Positions 54,258-63,763 of a stretch of 64,000 nt of DNA are shown piece after piece; the stretch's first letter is position 1, and each line of letters opens with the position of its first letter. This DNA is from Streptococcus pasteurianus (GTDB lineage: Bacteria > Bacillota > Bacilli > Lactobacillales > Streptococcaceae): assembly GCF_004843545.1 (NCBI RefSeq), contig NZ_CP039457.1, positions 1,702,501 to 1,766,500 of the forward strand, read 5' to 3'. A program made the translations under genes and the position numbers. The notes beneath the pieces are model-generated. The model saw nothing but the letters and a program-made list of their open reading frames with translations, had not been told where the DNA came from and searched no databases.

Positions 54258-55631
54258 ATGAAACCATTTAAAAATATTTATGTCATTATCGGTTTCATGT
54301 TATTTGCTCTATTTTTTGGAGCGGGTAACCTTATTTACCCTGCCTTTTTAGGCATTTATTCTGGAAGTAACTTAACCTTGGCTATTCTTGGTTTCTGCTT
54401 GACAGGCGTCACTTTGCCATTGCTTGGAGTCGTTGCTGTTGCTTATTCTGGTGCTAGCGACGTCGAGGATTTTGCACGCCCTGTTTCACGCCACTATGCC
54501 TTGTTATTTTCGATTGCCCTCTATTTGTCAATTGGACCTTTCTTTGCGATTCCAAGGACAGGTGCTACTTCATTCTCGATTGGGATTCAACCAATTTTAG
54601 GTGATAGCATTGGTGTAAAAATTGCTTACGGTTTGCTCTTTTTTGGTCTTTCGTACATTTTAGCCATTAAACCAAGCAAGATTGCTGATCGTATTGGGAA
54701 ATATTTGACACCTGCGCTTCTTATCATTCTTGCAATCTTGGTGATTGCTTCCTTTGTCAAACCAGCTGGTGACATTGGTACTGCTTATAACGCCGCTAAC
54801 GATATTAGTAATGCCTTTAAAGACGTCCCTTTTGTTGCGGGGCTCATTCAAGGATATGGTACAATGGACGCCCTTGCCTCCCTTGCTTTTGCCATTATCG
54901 TTATCAATGCTAGTAAACAACACGGTGCCAAAAATCAGTCAGAAGTCGCTCTTTTGACCTTCAAATCTGGTATCATTGCAACCATATTGCTTGCGCTTAT
55001 TTACATTTTTGTGTCTCGTATCGGTGCAACATCACAAAGCTTATTTACACTTACTAACGGACAATTTACATTTAATGGCGCTGCTATTGATGGTGGAAAC
55101 GTTTTAGGACAAGCAGCTTATTTCTATCTTGGAAACACTGGACGAGCAGTTCTTGCGGCAGCAATTTTCCTTGCTTGCTTAACGACAGCAACAGGGCTAA
55201 TCACAGCCTGCGCAGAATATTTCCACAAACTACAACCAAAATTGTCTCACGTTGCTTGGGCAAGTATCTTTACCTTGATTGCTTTATTCTTCTACTTTGG
55301 TGGTCTTTCTGAGTTGATTAAATGGTCATTGCCAGTTCTTTACCTTCTCTACCCACTTACAGTCGTGATTGTTCTTTTGGTACTCCTTGATAAATTCTTC
55401 AATAATAGTCCAATTGTTTATCGCTTAACCATTGGTTTCACTGTTATTCCAGCACTATATGATGCCTTTTCAACATTATCTACAATGACTGGCTTATTCA
55501 CACTTCCAACGAGCTTCGTTGAATTCTTCACAACAATTGTTCCATTCGGACAATTCTCAATGGGGTGGATTAGCTTTGCCCTCGTCGGCTTCATTCTTAG
55601 CATATTTATCACAAAAGTCAAAAAAGCATAG
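54258..55631 (+). CDS. brnQ: Branched-chain amino acid:cation symporter BrnQ
   Basis: 457 residues with 12 membrane segments. The N-terminus MKPFKNIYVIIGFMLFALFF followed by GAGNLIYPAFLG is the LIVCS family signature. It imports leucine, isoleucine and valine. The start at 54258 has an AGGAGG site; the longer frame to 54195 begins at the transcription start and lacks a site. Confidence 0.94.
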   Translation: MKPFKNIYVIIGFMLFALFFGAGNLIYPAFLGIYSGSNLTLAILGFCLTGVTLPLLGVVAVAYSGASDVEDFARPVSRHYALLFSIALYLSIGPFFAIPRTGATSFSIGIQPILGDSIGVKIAYGLLFFGLSYILAIKPSKIADRIGKYLTPALLIILAILVIASFVKPAGDIGTAYNAANDISNAFKDVPFVAGLIQGYGTMDALASLAFAIIVINASKQHGAKNQSEVALLTFKSGIIATILLALIYIFVSRIGATSQSLFTLTNGQFTFNGAAIDGGNVLGQAAYFYLGNTGRAVLAAAIFLACLTTATGLITACAEYFHKLQPKLSHVAWASIFTLIALFFYFGGLSELIKWSLPVLYLLYPLTVVIVLLVLLDKFFNNSPIVYRLTIGFTVIPALYDAFSTLSTMTGLFTLPTSFVEFFTTIVPFGQFSMGWISFALVGFILSIFITKVKKA

Positions 55632-55645
55632 ATAATATGATTACT

Positions 55646-55687
55646 AACAAAACACACTAAACTCAAATGAGTTTGGTGTGTTTTGTT
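55646..55687. terminator. Bidirectional terminator between brnQ and the SDR gene
   Basis: Arms AACAAAACACAC and its complement (55646-55657 and 55676-55687) with a continuing AACTC/GAGTT stem. Both genes end into it. Confidence 0.88.
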
Positions 55688-55690
55688 ATC

Positions 55691-56320
55691 TTATTTTCCA
55701 AGCAAACTAATGCGTTCTTGGATGTGTTTGCTATTTTCAATTTCATCAACAAAGCCAATAGCATAGTCTGCATAGCTGATAATACTTTCACCCTTATCGT
55801 TTGTAGTTAATTCTTCACCAGCAAGAATATATTGCCCTATACGGTTACCGTCAGCTTGAAAATCTGCTGCTGGGCTAACAAATGTCCATTTGACATCATT
55901 GCGTTCACGAATTTCTGCCAATGATTGACGTTGCGCATTAGCCAATGGTTTGAAAACAGCAGGAAATTCTGGTGTGTCAACCAATTGCACGGTATGTTCA
56001 GGATTGACATAAAGACTTCCTGCACCACCAACAATCATCAAGCGTGTATCTGTTCCTGACAACAAATCTGCTAAATGCTTTTGTGAATCGCTGTGAAGAT
56101 GAAGTTGGTCTTCTGTCCAAGCCCCAAAAGCATCCACAACCACATCAAAGCCAGCCAGATCTTCTTTTGTTAAGTCAAATAAGTCTTTTTCAATAACTTT
56201 CTGAGCTTTTGATTTATTAGAACTACGAACAACTGCTGTGACATCATGTCCGCGATTAAGCGCTTCTTCAACGATTAATTGACCTGCTTTACCATTTGCG
56301 GCAACTACTGCAATTTTCAT
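55691..56320 (-). CDS. NAD(P)-binding SDR/YwnB-like oxidoreductase
   Basis: 209 residues with a short-chain-type Rossmann start MKIAVVAANGKAGQLIVEEA and an atypical SDR (NmrA-like) body: VVVDAFGAW, LMIVGGAGSLYVNPEH, KWTFVSPAADFQADG. Related to YwnB-type proteins implicated in redox or quinone stress. Divergent from an Rrf2-type regulator whose operators lie between them, so it is probably the regulator's target. Confidence 0.88.
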   Translation of the reverse strand: MKIAVVAANGKAGQLIVEEALNRGHDVTAVVRSSNKSKAQKVIEKDLFDLTKEDLAGFDVVVDAFGAWTEDQLHLHSDSQKHLADLLSGTDTRLMIVGGAGSLYVNPEHTVQLVDTPEFPAVFKPLANAQRQSLAEIRERNDVKWTFVSPAADFQADGNRIGQYILAGEELTTNDKGESIISYADYAIGFVDEIENSKHIQERISLLGK

Positions 56321-56350
56321 AATGATTCCTCCAAAATATAAATAATTTTC

Positions 56351-56450
56351 GTTGTAATATATTCAATTACAACTATATCTATAGTATATTCTTCTTCAGA
56401 TGTAATGTCAATAGTTACAACTAAAAAGTTGTAAGTTTTTTAATTACAAC
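56351..56450. promoter_or_regulatory. Paired operators GTTGTAA-N9-TTACAAC between SDR and Rrf2 genes
   Basis: Two 23-bp palindromes of identical design: 56351-56373 and 56428-56450. An extra TTACAAC/GTTGTAA half-site pair at 56415-56434 shares one arm with the second. The regulator's -10 (TATAAT, 56461-56466) follows the second operator, and the first sits about 30 bp before the SDR start codon. The arrangement suggests autoregulation plus control of the SDR gene. Confidence 0.85.
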
Positions 56451-56501
56451 AAAAATATGCTATAATACTCTTAACAAATTAGATTAGTACAAGGAGAAAA
56501 A

Positions 56502-56942
56502 ATGCCTTACTCTGCACGATTAGCGACTTCTGTCCATATCCTATTAGCTATTTATCATTTTGAAAATAAAGAAAAAGTGACATCTACCTTTCTCGCTAAC
56601 AGTATCCAGACCAATCCTGTGATTGTCCGAAATTTATTGGGGAAATTACAAAAAGCTGAACTCGTAAAGGTAGAAGCTGGTGTTGGCGGAGCGCATTTGA
56701 CAAAAGCACCTCAAGAACTCACTTTTTGGGATATTTTTCAAGCAGTCGAAGATAAAAACAAGCCTATTTTTAAAGCTAATGATGATACCAACCCCAATTG
56801 CCCAGTTGGTCGCGTGGTGAACTCCGTTTTACAACCACGTATTGATGAGGTTCAAGAAAATTTTAAAGCTTCTCTCGAGAATATCACTCTTGCTAGTCTC
56901 ATTACAGACATGGACAATAAAATAGCACAAAACAATCATTAA
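56502..56942 (+). CDS. Rrf2-family transcription regulator (YwnA-like)
   Basis: 146 residues. Winged-helix start PYSARLATSVHILLAIYHFE, recognition region NSIQTNPVIVRNLLGKLQKA and wing VGGAHLTKAPQELTFWDIF. Only one cysteine (NPNCPVG, about residue 105) is present, so it lacks the three-cysteine Fe-S site of IscR/NsrR and may sense thiol or electrophile stress instead (inference). It probably binds the GTTGTAA-N9-TTACAAC operators upstream. Confidence 0.9.
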   Translation: MPYSARLATSVHILLAIYHFENKEKVTSTFLANSIQTNPVIVRNLLGKLQKAELVKVEAGVGGAHLTKAPQELTFWDIFQAVEDKNKPIFKANDDTNPNCPVGRVVNSVLQPRIDEVQENFKASLENITLASLITDMDNKIAQNNH

Positions 56943-56972
56943 GCACTTCTGTTTTCACAGAAGTGCTTTTTT
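56941..56972. terminator. Bidirectional terminator between the Rrf2 gene and metI
   Basis: Perfect 12-bp arms (56941-56952 and 56957-56968), TTTC loop, then TTTTTT on the plus strand; the minus strand has a weaker tract. Confidence 0.88.
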
Positions 56973-57665
56973 CTATTTATGACTTAGTTTTTTAGTGAGG
57001 AAGTCTCCGATAAATTGGATAATAAAGACTAGGATAAGGATACAGATTGTTGCAACGATAGTGACATCTGTTGCTGAGCGGTTATAACCGTAGTAAATGG
57101 CAATATAACCAAGACCACCTGCTCCAATCGCACCCGCCATAGCTGTTTCACCGATAAGTGAGATGAGCGTTACTGTTGAGACACGGATAAGTTCTGGCAA
57201 ACCTTCGCTAAGGTAAATTTTAATAATATCCCAAAGGGTAGCTCCTGAAGCTTGTGCGGCTTCAATAACACCTCTATCCATTTCTGAAAAGACAACTTGA
57301 ACCTGACGAGCATAGAAGGCAAATGTCGCTGCTGATAGCGGAATTAGCGCCGCTGTTCGACCTAGGTTGGTTCCAACGATAGCATAGGTGAAACCTTTCA
57401 AAATAGCCAACAAAATGATGAAAGGAATGGCACGAACAATTGACGTGAAAATATCTAAAATTTTAAACCCAATACGATTGCTAAGCACACCATTTGGTCC
57501 AGTTAGAACTAAAAATAATCCCATTAAAAGTCCTAAAATGCCACCAATCACAAATGACCAGCCAGTCATATAAAGCGTTGCTGAAAAGGCATCTGACCAA
57601 GAATTCGTTCCTTCCCAACCAATGCGGTAAACATTTGGTAAATTTGTCTCAATCCATTCAATCAT
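56973..57665 (-). CDS. metI: Methionine ABC transporter permease MetI
   Basis: 230 residues with five membrane helices and the EAA loop ASGATLWDIIKIYLSEGLPE. It forms the D-methionine/L-methionine pore with MetN. Its ATG directly follows the metN stop codon. In S. mutans the equivalent gene is atmE. Confidence 0.93.
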   Translation of the reverse strand: MIEWIETNLPNVYRIGWEGTNSWSDAFSATLYMTGWSFVIGGILGLLMGLFLVLTGPNGVLSNRIGFKILDIFTSIVRAIPFIILLAILKGFTYAIVGTNLGRTAALIPLSAATFAFYARQVQVVFSEMDRGVIEAAQASGATLWDIIKIYLSEGLPELIRVSTVTLISLIGETAMAGAIGAGGLGYIAIYYGYNRSATDVTIVATICILILVFIIQFIGDFLTKKLSHK

Positions 57666-58730
57666 TTAGGCACCTCGTTTCAATACAGTTAATTCAATTC
57701 CAGCTTCAAGAATAGCTGTTTGGGCAGCAGCAAGCGCATCGGCTTCACCAGATAGTACAACAATCATTTCACCAACTGGTGTATCGTCTAGAATTTCAAT
57801 ATTTCCATAAAGGATATTCGCTGTTACTTCAAATTGTTTGTAAATCTGATTTAAAATAGGCTCGTCTGTTGATGTTCCTGCGTATTTCAATTGAACAAGC
57901 AAATCGTCTTTTGGCAAATGTTGCACAAGAGCTTGCTTTTCAATTTTAACCAAAGCTTCATCAATACCAGTAGCTGTTTTGATAAATTCTTGCGTCAATG
58001 GTTCTTTTGGATTTGAGAAAATGTCCAATACAGAACCTTCTTCAATCAAGTGCCCATTTTGCATAACAGCAACACGGTGACAGATATCTTTAACAATTTG
58101 CATTTCGTGCGTAATCATAACCACAGTCAAACCAAGCTTTTGATTCAAATCTTTCAGTAAAGCTAAAATTTGTTTTGTCGTTTTAGGGTCAAGGGCAGAT
58201 GTTGATTCATCAGAAATCAAGATTTCTGGGTCATTTGCAAGAGCACGCGCAATCGCAACGCGCTGTTTTTGCCCACCTGATAATTGAGCAGGATAATTTT
58301 CAGCACGATCTGACAAGTCTACTAATTCAAGCAAATCAGCAACTTTCTTATCTTTTTCCTCTTTTGATAATTTTGAATGACGAAGCGCAAAAGCCACATT
58401 TTGGCGCGCTGTTTTTTGTGCCATTAAATTAAAATGTTGGAAAATCATTCCAATTTTTTGACGTTTTTGACGTAAAGCTGCGCCTTTTAACTGCACCTTA
58501 CCATTGTCAAATGTCACATCATCACCAATCGTAATTTTCCCAGAAGTTGGTGCCTGCAATAGGTTAATCGTACGGACTAAGGTTGATTTCCCTGCTCCAG
58601 AATAACCAACAATTCCATAAATTGTACCTTTATCAATCGTAATAGAAACGTCTTTTACTGCTTCTATCTCACGTTTTTTCTGATAAAACGTAATGTCAAT
58701 ATGTTCTAAATTAATAATCGGTTTTGTCAT
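57666..58730 (-). CDS. metN: Methionine ABC transporter ATPase MetN
   Basis: 354 residues. Walker [15 protein letters not shown] (about 38), signature [15 protein letters not shown], Walker [16 protein letters not shown], and the C-terminal NIL/ACT-like domain (about 270-354, [20 protein letters not shown]) that senses intracellular methionine. Overlaps the peptidase gene by 20 bases, indicating coupled expression. Confidence 0.95.
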   Translation of the reverse strand: MTKPIINLEHIDITFYQKKREIEAVKDVSITIDKGTIYGIVGYSGAGKSTLVRTINLLQAPTSGKITIGDDVTFDNGKVQLKGAALRQKRQKIGMIFQHFNLMAQKTARQNVAFALRHSKLSKEEKDKKVADLLELVDLSDRAENYPAQLSGGQKQRVAIARALANDPEILISDESTSALDPKTTKQILALLKDLNQKLGLTVVMITHEMQIVKDICHRVAVMQNGHLIEEGSVLDIFSNPKEPLTQEFIKTATGIDEALVKIEKQALVQHLPKDDLLVQLKYAGTSTDEPILNQIYKQFEVTANILYGNIEILDDTPVGEMIVVLSGEADALAAAQTAILEAGIELTVLKRGA

Positions 58731-60093
58731 AACTCTTAATCAACTCCTCAATCATTTCAATGTGGGTGTAATAATCCGCCAAATTAACATTTTCATCTCC
58801 AGCATGGTCACGGCTATCTGGATTGCCAATACCAAAAGAAGCAATCGGAACTTCTAATGCTTCAAAGAATTGGTGCATTGGTCCAGTACCAGCAGTCGTA
58901 GGTAAAACTGAAACACCATTTGGTGAAAATACCTTTGCAATCTCAATCACATTGAGAATAGCTGGGGCAGACATGTCACTACGATAAGCCTTTTCACCCA
59001 ATGTGTAAACCAACTCCACCTGCTCAAAGCCATATTGTTGCAAATGTTGTTCAATCTTCTGAAGAACATCTCTTGGCACAAGCCCAGGAACCAAACGAAC
59101 TTCCATTTTAGCCTGAGCTTTAGCTGGTAGAATTGTTTTGACACCTTGCCCTTGATATCCTGTTGAAATTCCTTCAATCGTGATAGCTGGTTCAAAGAAA
59201 AGCGTTCGAACTAACTTTTCCTTATCCCTTGTCAACATCGGCAAATTCAAACCATATAGTGTTTTTAGGTTATCAGCATCAAGATTGGCATGTTCTAGTA
59301 TAAGTGACAACTCACGCTCACTTGGCTCAATGACTTGGTCATAAATCCCGTCAACCAAAATGCGACCAGTTTCATCACGAAGGCTAGCAATTGCATTAAT
59401 CAAATACCATGATGCTGACTCAATGACCGCACCAAATTTCGAATGAATATCAACCTTAGCAGAATCAACAATCATATCAAAGGTGACAATACCTTTTGTT
59501 CCACCAGAAATTTCAATCTGACCTTTGGCATTTGAAATACCTTGCTCCCACACCAATAAATCCGCGCCACGGAGCTCATCAGCGTATTTTTCAAGATAGG
59601 TTTCAAGACCCACAGAAGCTGATTCTTCCGAACCTTCCATAATAAATATAATGTTAACTGGAAAATCTCCAAACTCACGGCGATACTTCTGAACGGCTGT
59701 CAAGCGTGCTGTGATATGCCCTTTATCGTCATCAACACCACGTCCATACATGTAGCCATCACGGACGGTTAATTCAAACGGATTTGACGACCAAGGCTGG
59801 TCATCATCAGCTGGCACAGTATCATAATGGTTGTAAAAAATAATCGTCTGAGCATCAGGTCTATTGCTCTTAAAACGTGCTAAAACAAACGGAGCCGTAC
59901 AAGTATCGTCAATCGTCACCTCAGCACCAGCTTCAGTGAAAATATCGCCTAGATAATTTGCTACTTCTGCTAACCCAATTTGCTGTGCAAAAATCGATTT
60001 TTTAGCAATTAACTGACGTAAAATCTCAAAATAATATTGAGCAATGTCATCATTTCCAAACTTCTGCAACTGATTACTATCACTTACTACCAT
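58711..60093 (-). CDS. M20-family peptidase of the methionine-uptake operon
   Basis: 460 residues. Metal ligands in [11 protein letters not shown] (about 100), [10 protein letters not shown] (about 130), [10 protein letters not shown] (about 165) and a late [11 protein letters not shown] (about 435); a dimerisation domain lies between. It probably frees methionine or related amino acids from peptides or N-acyl forms. The metQ-peptidase-metN-metI order is that of the streptococcal atm operon. Confidence 0.88.
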   Translation of the reverse strand: MVVSDSNQLQKFGNDDIAQYYFEILRQLIAKKSIFAQQIGLAEVANYLGDIFTEAGAEVTIDDTCTAPFVLARFKSNRPDAQTIIFYNHYDTVPADDDQPWSSNPFELTVRDGYMYGRGVDDDKGHITARLTAVQKYRREFGDFPVNIIFIMEGSEESASVGLETYLEKYADELRGADLLVWEQGISNAKGQIEISGGTKGIVTFDMIVDSAKVDIHSKFGAVIESASWYLINAIASLRDETGRILVDGIYDQVIEPSERELSLILEHANLDADNLKTLYGLNLPMLTRDKEKLVRTLFFEPAITIEGISTGYQGQGVKTILPAKAQAKMEVRLVPGLVPRDVLQKIEQHLQQYGFEQVELVYTLGEKAYRSDMSAPAILNVIEIAKVFSPNGVSVLPTTAGTGPMHQFFEALEVPIASFGIGNPDSRDHAGDENVNLADYYTHIEMIEELIKSYDKTDY

Positions 60094-60250
60094 TTTCTAC
60101 CTCTCAAAATTCAAAACACATCGGTAGCACAGTTTTGAAAACTCTCCAAGTTACTATTCTACCATATTGCTAATTATTTTAAAATCCACTCCCGACAAAG
60201 AAGCAATTTAGAAGTTATTAACTCTCCATAAAATATGAAATAATGCTTTA

Positions 60251-60275
60251 GAGACTGGGAAGTTATCCCAGCCTC
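60251..60275. terminator. Hairpin between metQ and the M20 peptidase gene
   Basis: 10-bp arms with one mismatch (60251-60260 and 60266-60275). The T-rich tract is on the plus-strand side, so in the direction of transcription it is a weak terminator or processing hairpin that may set metQ at a higher level than metNI. Confidence 0.5.
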
Positions 60276-60301
60276 TAATTTTTCATTTTCAATAGGCTAT
60301 A

Positions 60302-61201
60302 TTAATCGTCATCAGAAGATGATGAAGATGGTGTTGCGCCATCCCATGCAGGAATATCAGCACCATCTGAAGCTTCTTCGATGATTTTTCCGACTTCGTT
60401 TGTTTGGTAAACAGAAACTAAAGTCTTGATAGCATCAGCTTTGTCTGATTTTTTCCAACCTTTTTGGGCTGCAATAACGTTAATCCATTGATTTGAGTTT
60501 TCATCAACAGCTTCTTTGTAGAGTGTTGTGTCATAGTCAACATCAGCAGATTGTGCATAAGAGTTGTTAATAACTGCAGCGTCAACTGATGTCAATGTAG
60601 AAGCAGTTTGAGCAGCATCAACTTCTTTAATATCTAAGTTTTTCGGATTTGATGAAATGTTTTTAATTGTAGCCAATTCATCACCAGAAACGTCTAATTC
60701 AATCAAACCTGCAGATTGAATTAGGTAGAGGGCACGGCTTTCATTTGAAGCATCATTAGGAATTGAAATAGTCCCTTTATCTGGAATATCACTAACGTCA
60801 GTGTATTTTGCATCGCCGTCGCTGTCAGTTCCTGAGAAGAGACGAATTGGGCTAAGAAGCGTATCAGCAACTTCTACCAAAGTTCCATCATTTTCAGAAT
60901 TCCAGTTGCTCAAGAAATATTTGTGTTGAAAAGCATTGACATCAATTTCGCCATTTTGAAGGGCTTCGTTTGGTTGATTATAGTCTGTAAATTCAACAAG
61001 TTCAATCTTAACACCTTTTTCTTCTGCCAATTCTTCAACTTTATCCCAAAGTGGTTCTGTTGCATCATCTAAAGTCATGACACCAACTTTAAGTGTTTTA
61101 TCATCAGAAGATGATGAATCTGAAGAACCTCCACACGCTGCCAACAAAACAGTTGACGCCAAAGCTACACTAGCTAATCCAAATAATTTTTTCAATTTCA
61201 T
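60302..61201 (-). CDS. metQ: Methionine-binding lipoprotein MetQ
   Basis: 299 residues. Lipoprotein signal with lipobox LLAACGG (about 19-25), serine-rich linker, then the NlpA/MetQ fold: TLDDATEPLWDKVEELAEEK, DVNAFQHKYFLSNWN and VDAAVINNSYAQSA. Unusual is the Ser/Asp-rich C-terminus (SSSSSDDD). It delivers methionine to MetNI. A MET-box and its own promoter lie upstream. Confidence 0.94.
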   Translation of the reverse strand: MKLKKLFGLASVALASTVLLAACGGSSDSSSSDDKTLKVGVMTLDDATEPLWDKVEELAEEKGVKIELVEFTDYNQPNEALQNGEIDVNAFQHKYFLSNWNSENDGTLVEVADTLLSPIRLFSGTDSDGDAKYTDVSDIPDKGTISIPNDASNESRALYLIQSAGLIELDVSGDELATIKNISSNPKNLDIKEVDAAQTASTLTSVDAAVINNSYAQSADVDYDTTLYKEAVDENSNQWINVIAAQKGWKKSDKADAIKTLVSVYQTNEVGKIIEEASDGADIPAWDGATPSSSSSDDD

Positions 61202-61235
61202 AGATATGTCCTCTTTCGTTTTAATAAGTGTTTTT

Positions 61236-61264
61236 ATTTTATCCTATTTGATTCTAGGTTTCAA
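61236..61264 (-). promoter_or_regulatory. metQ promoter
   Basis: Minus strand: TTGAAA (61259-61264), 17-bp spacer, TAAAAT (61236-61241). The leader is about 28-30 nt. Confidence 0.75.
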
Positions 61265-61286
61265 ATTGTTATTAACAAGGTTTTCT

Positions 61287-61303
61287 TATAGTTTAAAACT
61301 ATA
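61287..61303. promoter_or_regulatory. MET-box (MtaR/MetR operator)
   Basis: TATAGTTTAAAACTATA is a perfect 8-1-8 palindrome matching the streptococcal MET-box consensus TATAGTTTNAAACTATA bound by the LysR-family regulator MtaR/MetR. It lies 22 bp upstream of the metQ -35, the usual place for activation. It supports methionine as the substrate. Confidence 0.9.
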
Positions 61304-61314
61304 ACCAACACTTT

Positions 61315-62157
61315 TTAATCTGATGTTGGAACTTTCAAATCATTGGCAGAAGGTATGTAATCTCCACCAAGGTATTTTGCAGCAAGTTCTGTCAATGTAC
61401 CGTCTTCTTGCAATTCTTTCAAACGTTTATTAACAAATTCTTGTAAATCTTCTTGGTCTTGTCCAAAGATGAAATAGATGTATGGTTGCTCTTCTGATTC
61501 CAAATCAATGGTTTTCAAATTATCCAAACTTTGATTCTTAATGACAGAATTAACAGTTGGGGCATCAAAAATCTTGAAATCATATTTGCCATCATTTAAA
61601 TTTGTCAAGATTTGAGTGATGTTTTCATTTGTATAATTGATGTCAACAGTATTATCTGCATTTTCTTCATTATATTCTTCCAATTGAGCAGCGGTTGTCG
61701 TTCCTTGAACAACTTGTGTTGAATGACCACCGATATCATCGTAAGATGTTATATCACTGTCATTTGGCACGACAAGTACTGACGGTGTTGAACCGATAGG
61801 ATATGAGAAAAGGTATTTTGCTGAGCGTTCTTCAGTATAGCTGATGTTATTACCACCCATTTGATATTTTCCTGAATCAAGTCCAGTAAAGATTGAAGAC
61901 CACTCTGTTTTTTTGAATGTTACTTCGTATTTATCTGAATCTTTAAAGACTGCTTTTGCGACTTCAATATCATAACCTGTCAATTCACCGTCTTCTTCAT
62001 ATGAAAATGGAGCCGTTGTTCCAACTGTTGCAAAGACAACTTCTTCCTTTCCTGAAGAACTAGATGATGAAGATGAGCTTGATGAACAAGCTGCTAAAAA
62101 GGTTGTAGAGGCTAGTGCAACACCTGTTACACCAAGGATTTTTTTCATTAATGTCAT
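61315..62157 (-). CDS. Amino-acid ABC transporter substrate-binding lipoprotein (AtmA-like)
   Basis: 280 residues with lipobox TFLAACSS and a polyserine linker (about 24-36), then an SBP_bac_3 domain: DGELTGYDIEVAKAVF, GGNNISYTEERSAKYLFSYP and a C-terminus with YLGGDYIPSANDLKV. Resembles cystine/methionine-type binding proteins at the head of the streptococcal atm operon. The first ATG has an AGGAG site; an in-frame ATG three codons later is also possible. No own ATPase/permease adjoins, so it may share MetNI or another transporter. Confidence 0.87.
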   Translation of the reverse strand: MTLMKKILGVTGVALASTTFLAACSSSSSSSSSSSGKEEVVFATVGTTAPFSYEEDGELTGYDIEVAKAVFKDSDKYEVTFKKTEWSSIFTGLDSGKYQMGGNNISYTEERSAKYLFSYPIGSTPSVLVVPNDSDITSYDDIGGHSTQVVQGTTTAAQLEEYNEENADNTVDINYTNENITQILTNLNDGKYDFKIFDAPTVNSVIKNQSLDNLKTIDLESEEQPYIYFIFGQDQEDLQEFVNKRLKELQEDGTLTELAAKYLGGDYIPSANDLKVPTSD

Positions 62158-62276
62158 AATTGTCTCCTATTTTTGAAACTCCCTTTCAAAGGTATGCTTA
62201 CATCTTAACATCACCAAGCTCACTTAACAAATACTTAAAATCTATCACAGTGATAAATAAAACTTATCACACACGG

Positions 62277-63422
62277 CTAATCCTTTTTAGAACGGTAATA
62301 GTCTAGTAGATACAGAGCATTTTGTACATAATAATTAACAGCTGTTGGTAGGGCTTCATCTTTTACAGTAAAGGTATCATGATGTAAATCTGCTGCATTG
62401 TCATCACCGTTGCTGCCAATCAAGGCAAAAACGCCTGGAATATGTTCTTGGTAGGTCGCAAAGTCTTCTCCTCCTGTTAATGGAGCAACTTCTAAAACTT
62501 CCGCAAACTGTTTTGAATGCTCAAAAATAAGCGGGGTCAACGTCTCGTCGTTATAAGTCACCGTTGGTGTTTTTCCCCACTCGATAGTGACTTGTGCGCC
62601 AAATTGCTCGGCTGTATTTTTCACAATTTTGGTAAATCGCTCACGCAAATGCTGACGATTTTCTGGCGTAAATGATCGAATCGTCCCTTCAAAATAGCCT
62701 GAATCCGGCAAAACATTCCATGTCGTCCCAGCATCAATATGTGTCACCGATAACACTGCCGCATCAAATGGCGAAACCGTTCGACTGATAATCGCCTGCA
62801 AATTATTTACAATGGTCGTAATGGTCAAAATTGTATCAATGCCAAAATCTGGACGCGCAGCGTGACCGCTAACACCAGTTACCGTAACCTTAAATTTTTC
62901 AACCGCAGCCATAATTGCTTTAGAGCGCAAGCCAATTTGCCCCGGTTTAAGATGAGGGTTATTATGGTAGCCTATAATTGCAGACACTCCTTCAATACCA
63001 CCTGCTTCAATCACCGCATCAGCACCAGTCCCCACTTCCTCAGCTGGCTGGAAAATCAAGCGGATGGTTCCCTTAAGCTCAGCTTCTTTTGCCTTTAATA
63101 ATTCAGCTGCTCCCAGTAAACTTGTTTGGTGAAAGTCGTGTCCACACGCATGCATTGCACCGTTTTTACTTGCGTAATCAAACGTATTGGCTTCTCGAAT
63201 CGGCAGAGCATCAATATCAGCTCGAAGCGCAATAATTGGCTCACCTTGGCCAATTTCGGCAATAAATCCTGTTTTTAAACCTGTTTCAACAATGCGAATT
63301 CCAAGATTGGAAATATGATTTTTCAGAAATTCTGTCGTATTAAATTCACGTTCAGACACCTCTGGATGTTGATGAATATCACGACGAATTTTGGTTAATT
63401 TTTCATAAAGTTCTGCTGTCAT
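62277..63422 (-). CDS. M20D amidohydrolase (HipO/N-acetyl-diaminopimelate deacetylase type)
   Basis: 381 residues: ALRADIDALPI, HACGHDFHQTSLLG, QPAEEVGTGADAVIEAG, YHNNPHLKPGQ and TGGEDFATYQEHIPG form the M20D di-metal site. Substrates in the family include hippurate, N-acetyl amino acids and N-acetyl-diaminopimelate; the specific one is unknown. Its ATG overlaps the stop of the upstream binding-protein remnant by 4 bases. Confidence 0.88.
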   Translation of the reverse strand: MTAELYEKLTKIRRDIHQHPEVSEREFNTTEFLKNHISNLGIRIVETGLKTGFIAEIGQGEPIIALRADIDALPIREANTFDYASKNGAMHACGHDFHQTSLLGAAELLKAKEAELKGTIRLIFQPAEEVGTGADAVIEAGGIEGVSAIIGYHNNPHLKPGQIGLRSKAIMAAVEKFKVTVTGVSGHAARPDFGIDTILTITTIVNNLQAIISRTVSPFDAAVLSVTHIDAGTTWNVLPDSGYFEGTIRSFTPENRQHLRERFTKIVKNTAEQFGAQVTIEWGKTPTVTYNDETLTPLIFEHSKQFAEVLEVAPLTGGEDFATYQEHIPGVFALIGSNGDDNAADLHHDTFTVKDEALPTAVNYYVQNALYLLDYYRSKKD

Positions 63423-63703
63423 TTGTTCACCTCTAATGCTGATGCTTCTGGTAAATAGCTACCACCTAAATATTTTTGACTCAATTTGTCCAGAGTCCCA
63501 TTGTTATACAATTTCTTCACAACTTTATTAAAAGCTGTTTGTAGATATTGGCTATCACTTGAAAAGATAATGTAGTTATCCGGATTATCATCTGTATTCA
63601 GCTCAATACTCGTCAAATCCAGATTCTTTTGTTTAATAATCGTTTCAACTGAGATTTTATCAAAAATCAATAAAACTGCCAATTCCAATAAAACTTTTCC
63701 CAT
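63419..63703 (-). pseudogene. Remnant of an amino-acid binding lipoprotein, C-terminal third only
   Basis: 94 codons beginning MGKVLLELAVLLIFDKISVE with an AGGAG site. The C-terminal part (KQNLDLTSIELNT... to YLGGSYLPEASALEV) aligns in pattern with the intact binding protein at 61315 (YLGGDYIPSANDLKV). The signal peptide, lipobox and first two thirds are gone. It ends in a 4-base overlap with the M20D gene, suggesting an older operon: binding protein then amidohydrolase. Confidence 0.8.
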
Positions 63704-63763
63704 TTTCAGTTCTCCTAAATATCTGGATACCAAAAAAACTGACTGACATCAGCTTTATCTATC

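Noticed and set aside
61315..62276. S-box or methionine T-box riboswitch ahead of the methionine operon
   Set aside because: No aptamer or T-box sequence is visible; a MET-box and ordinary promoter account for control.
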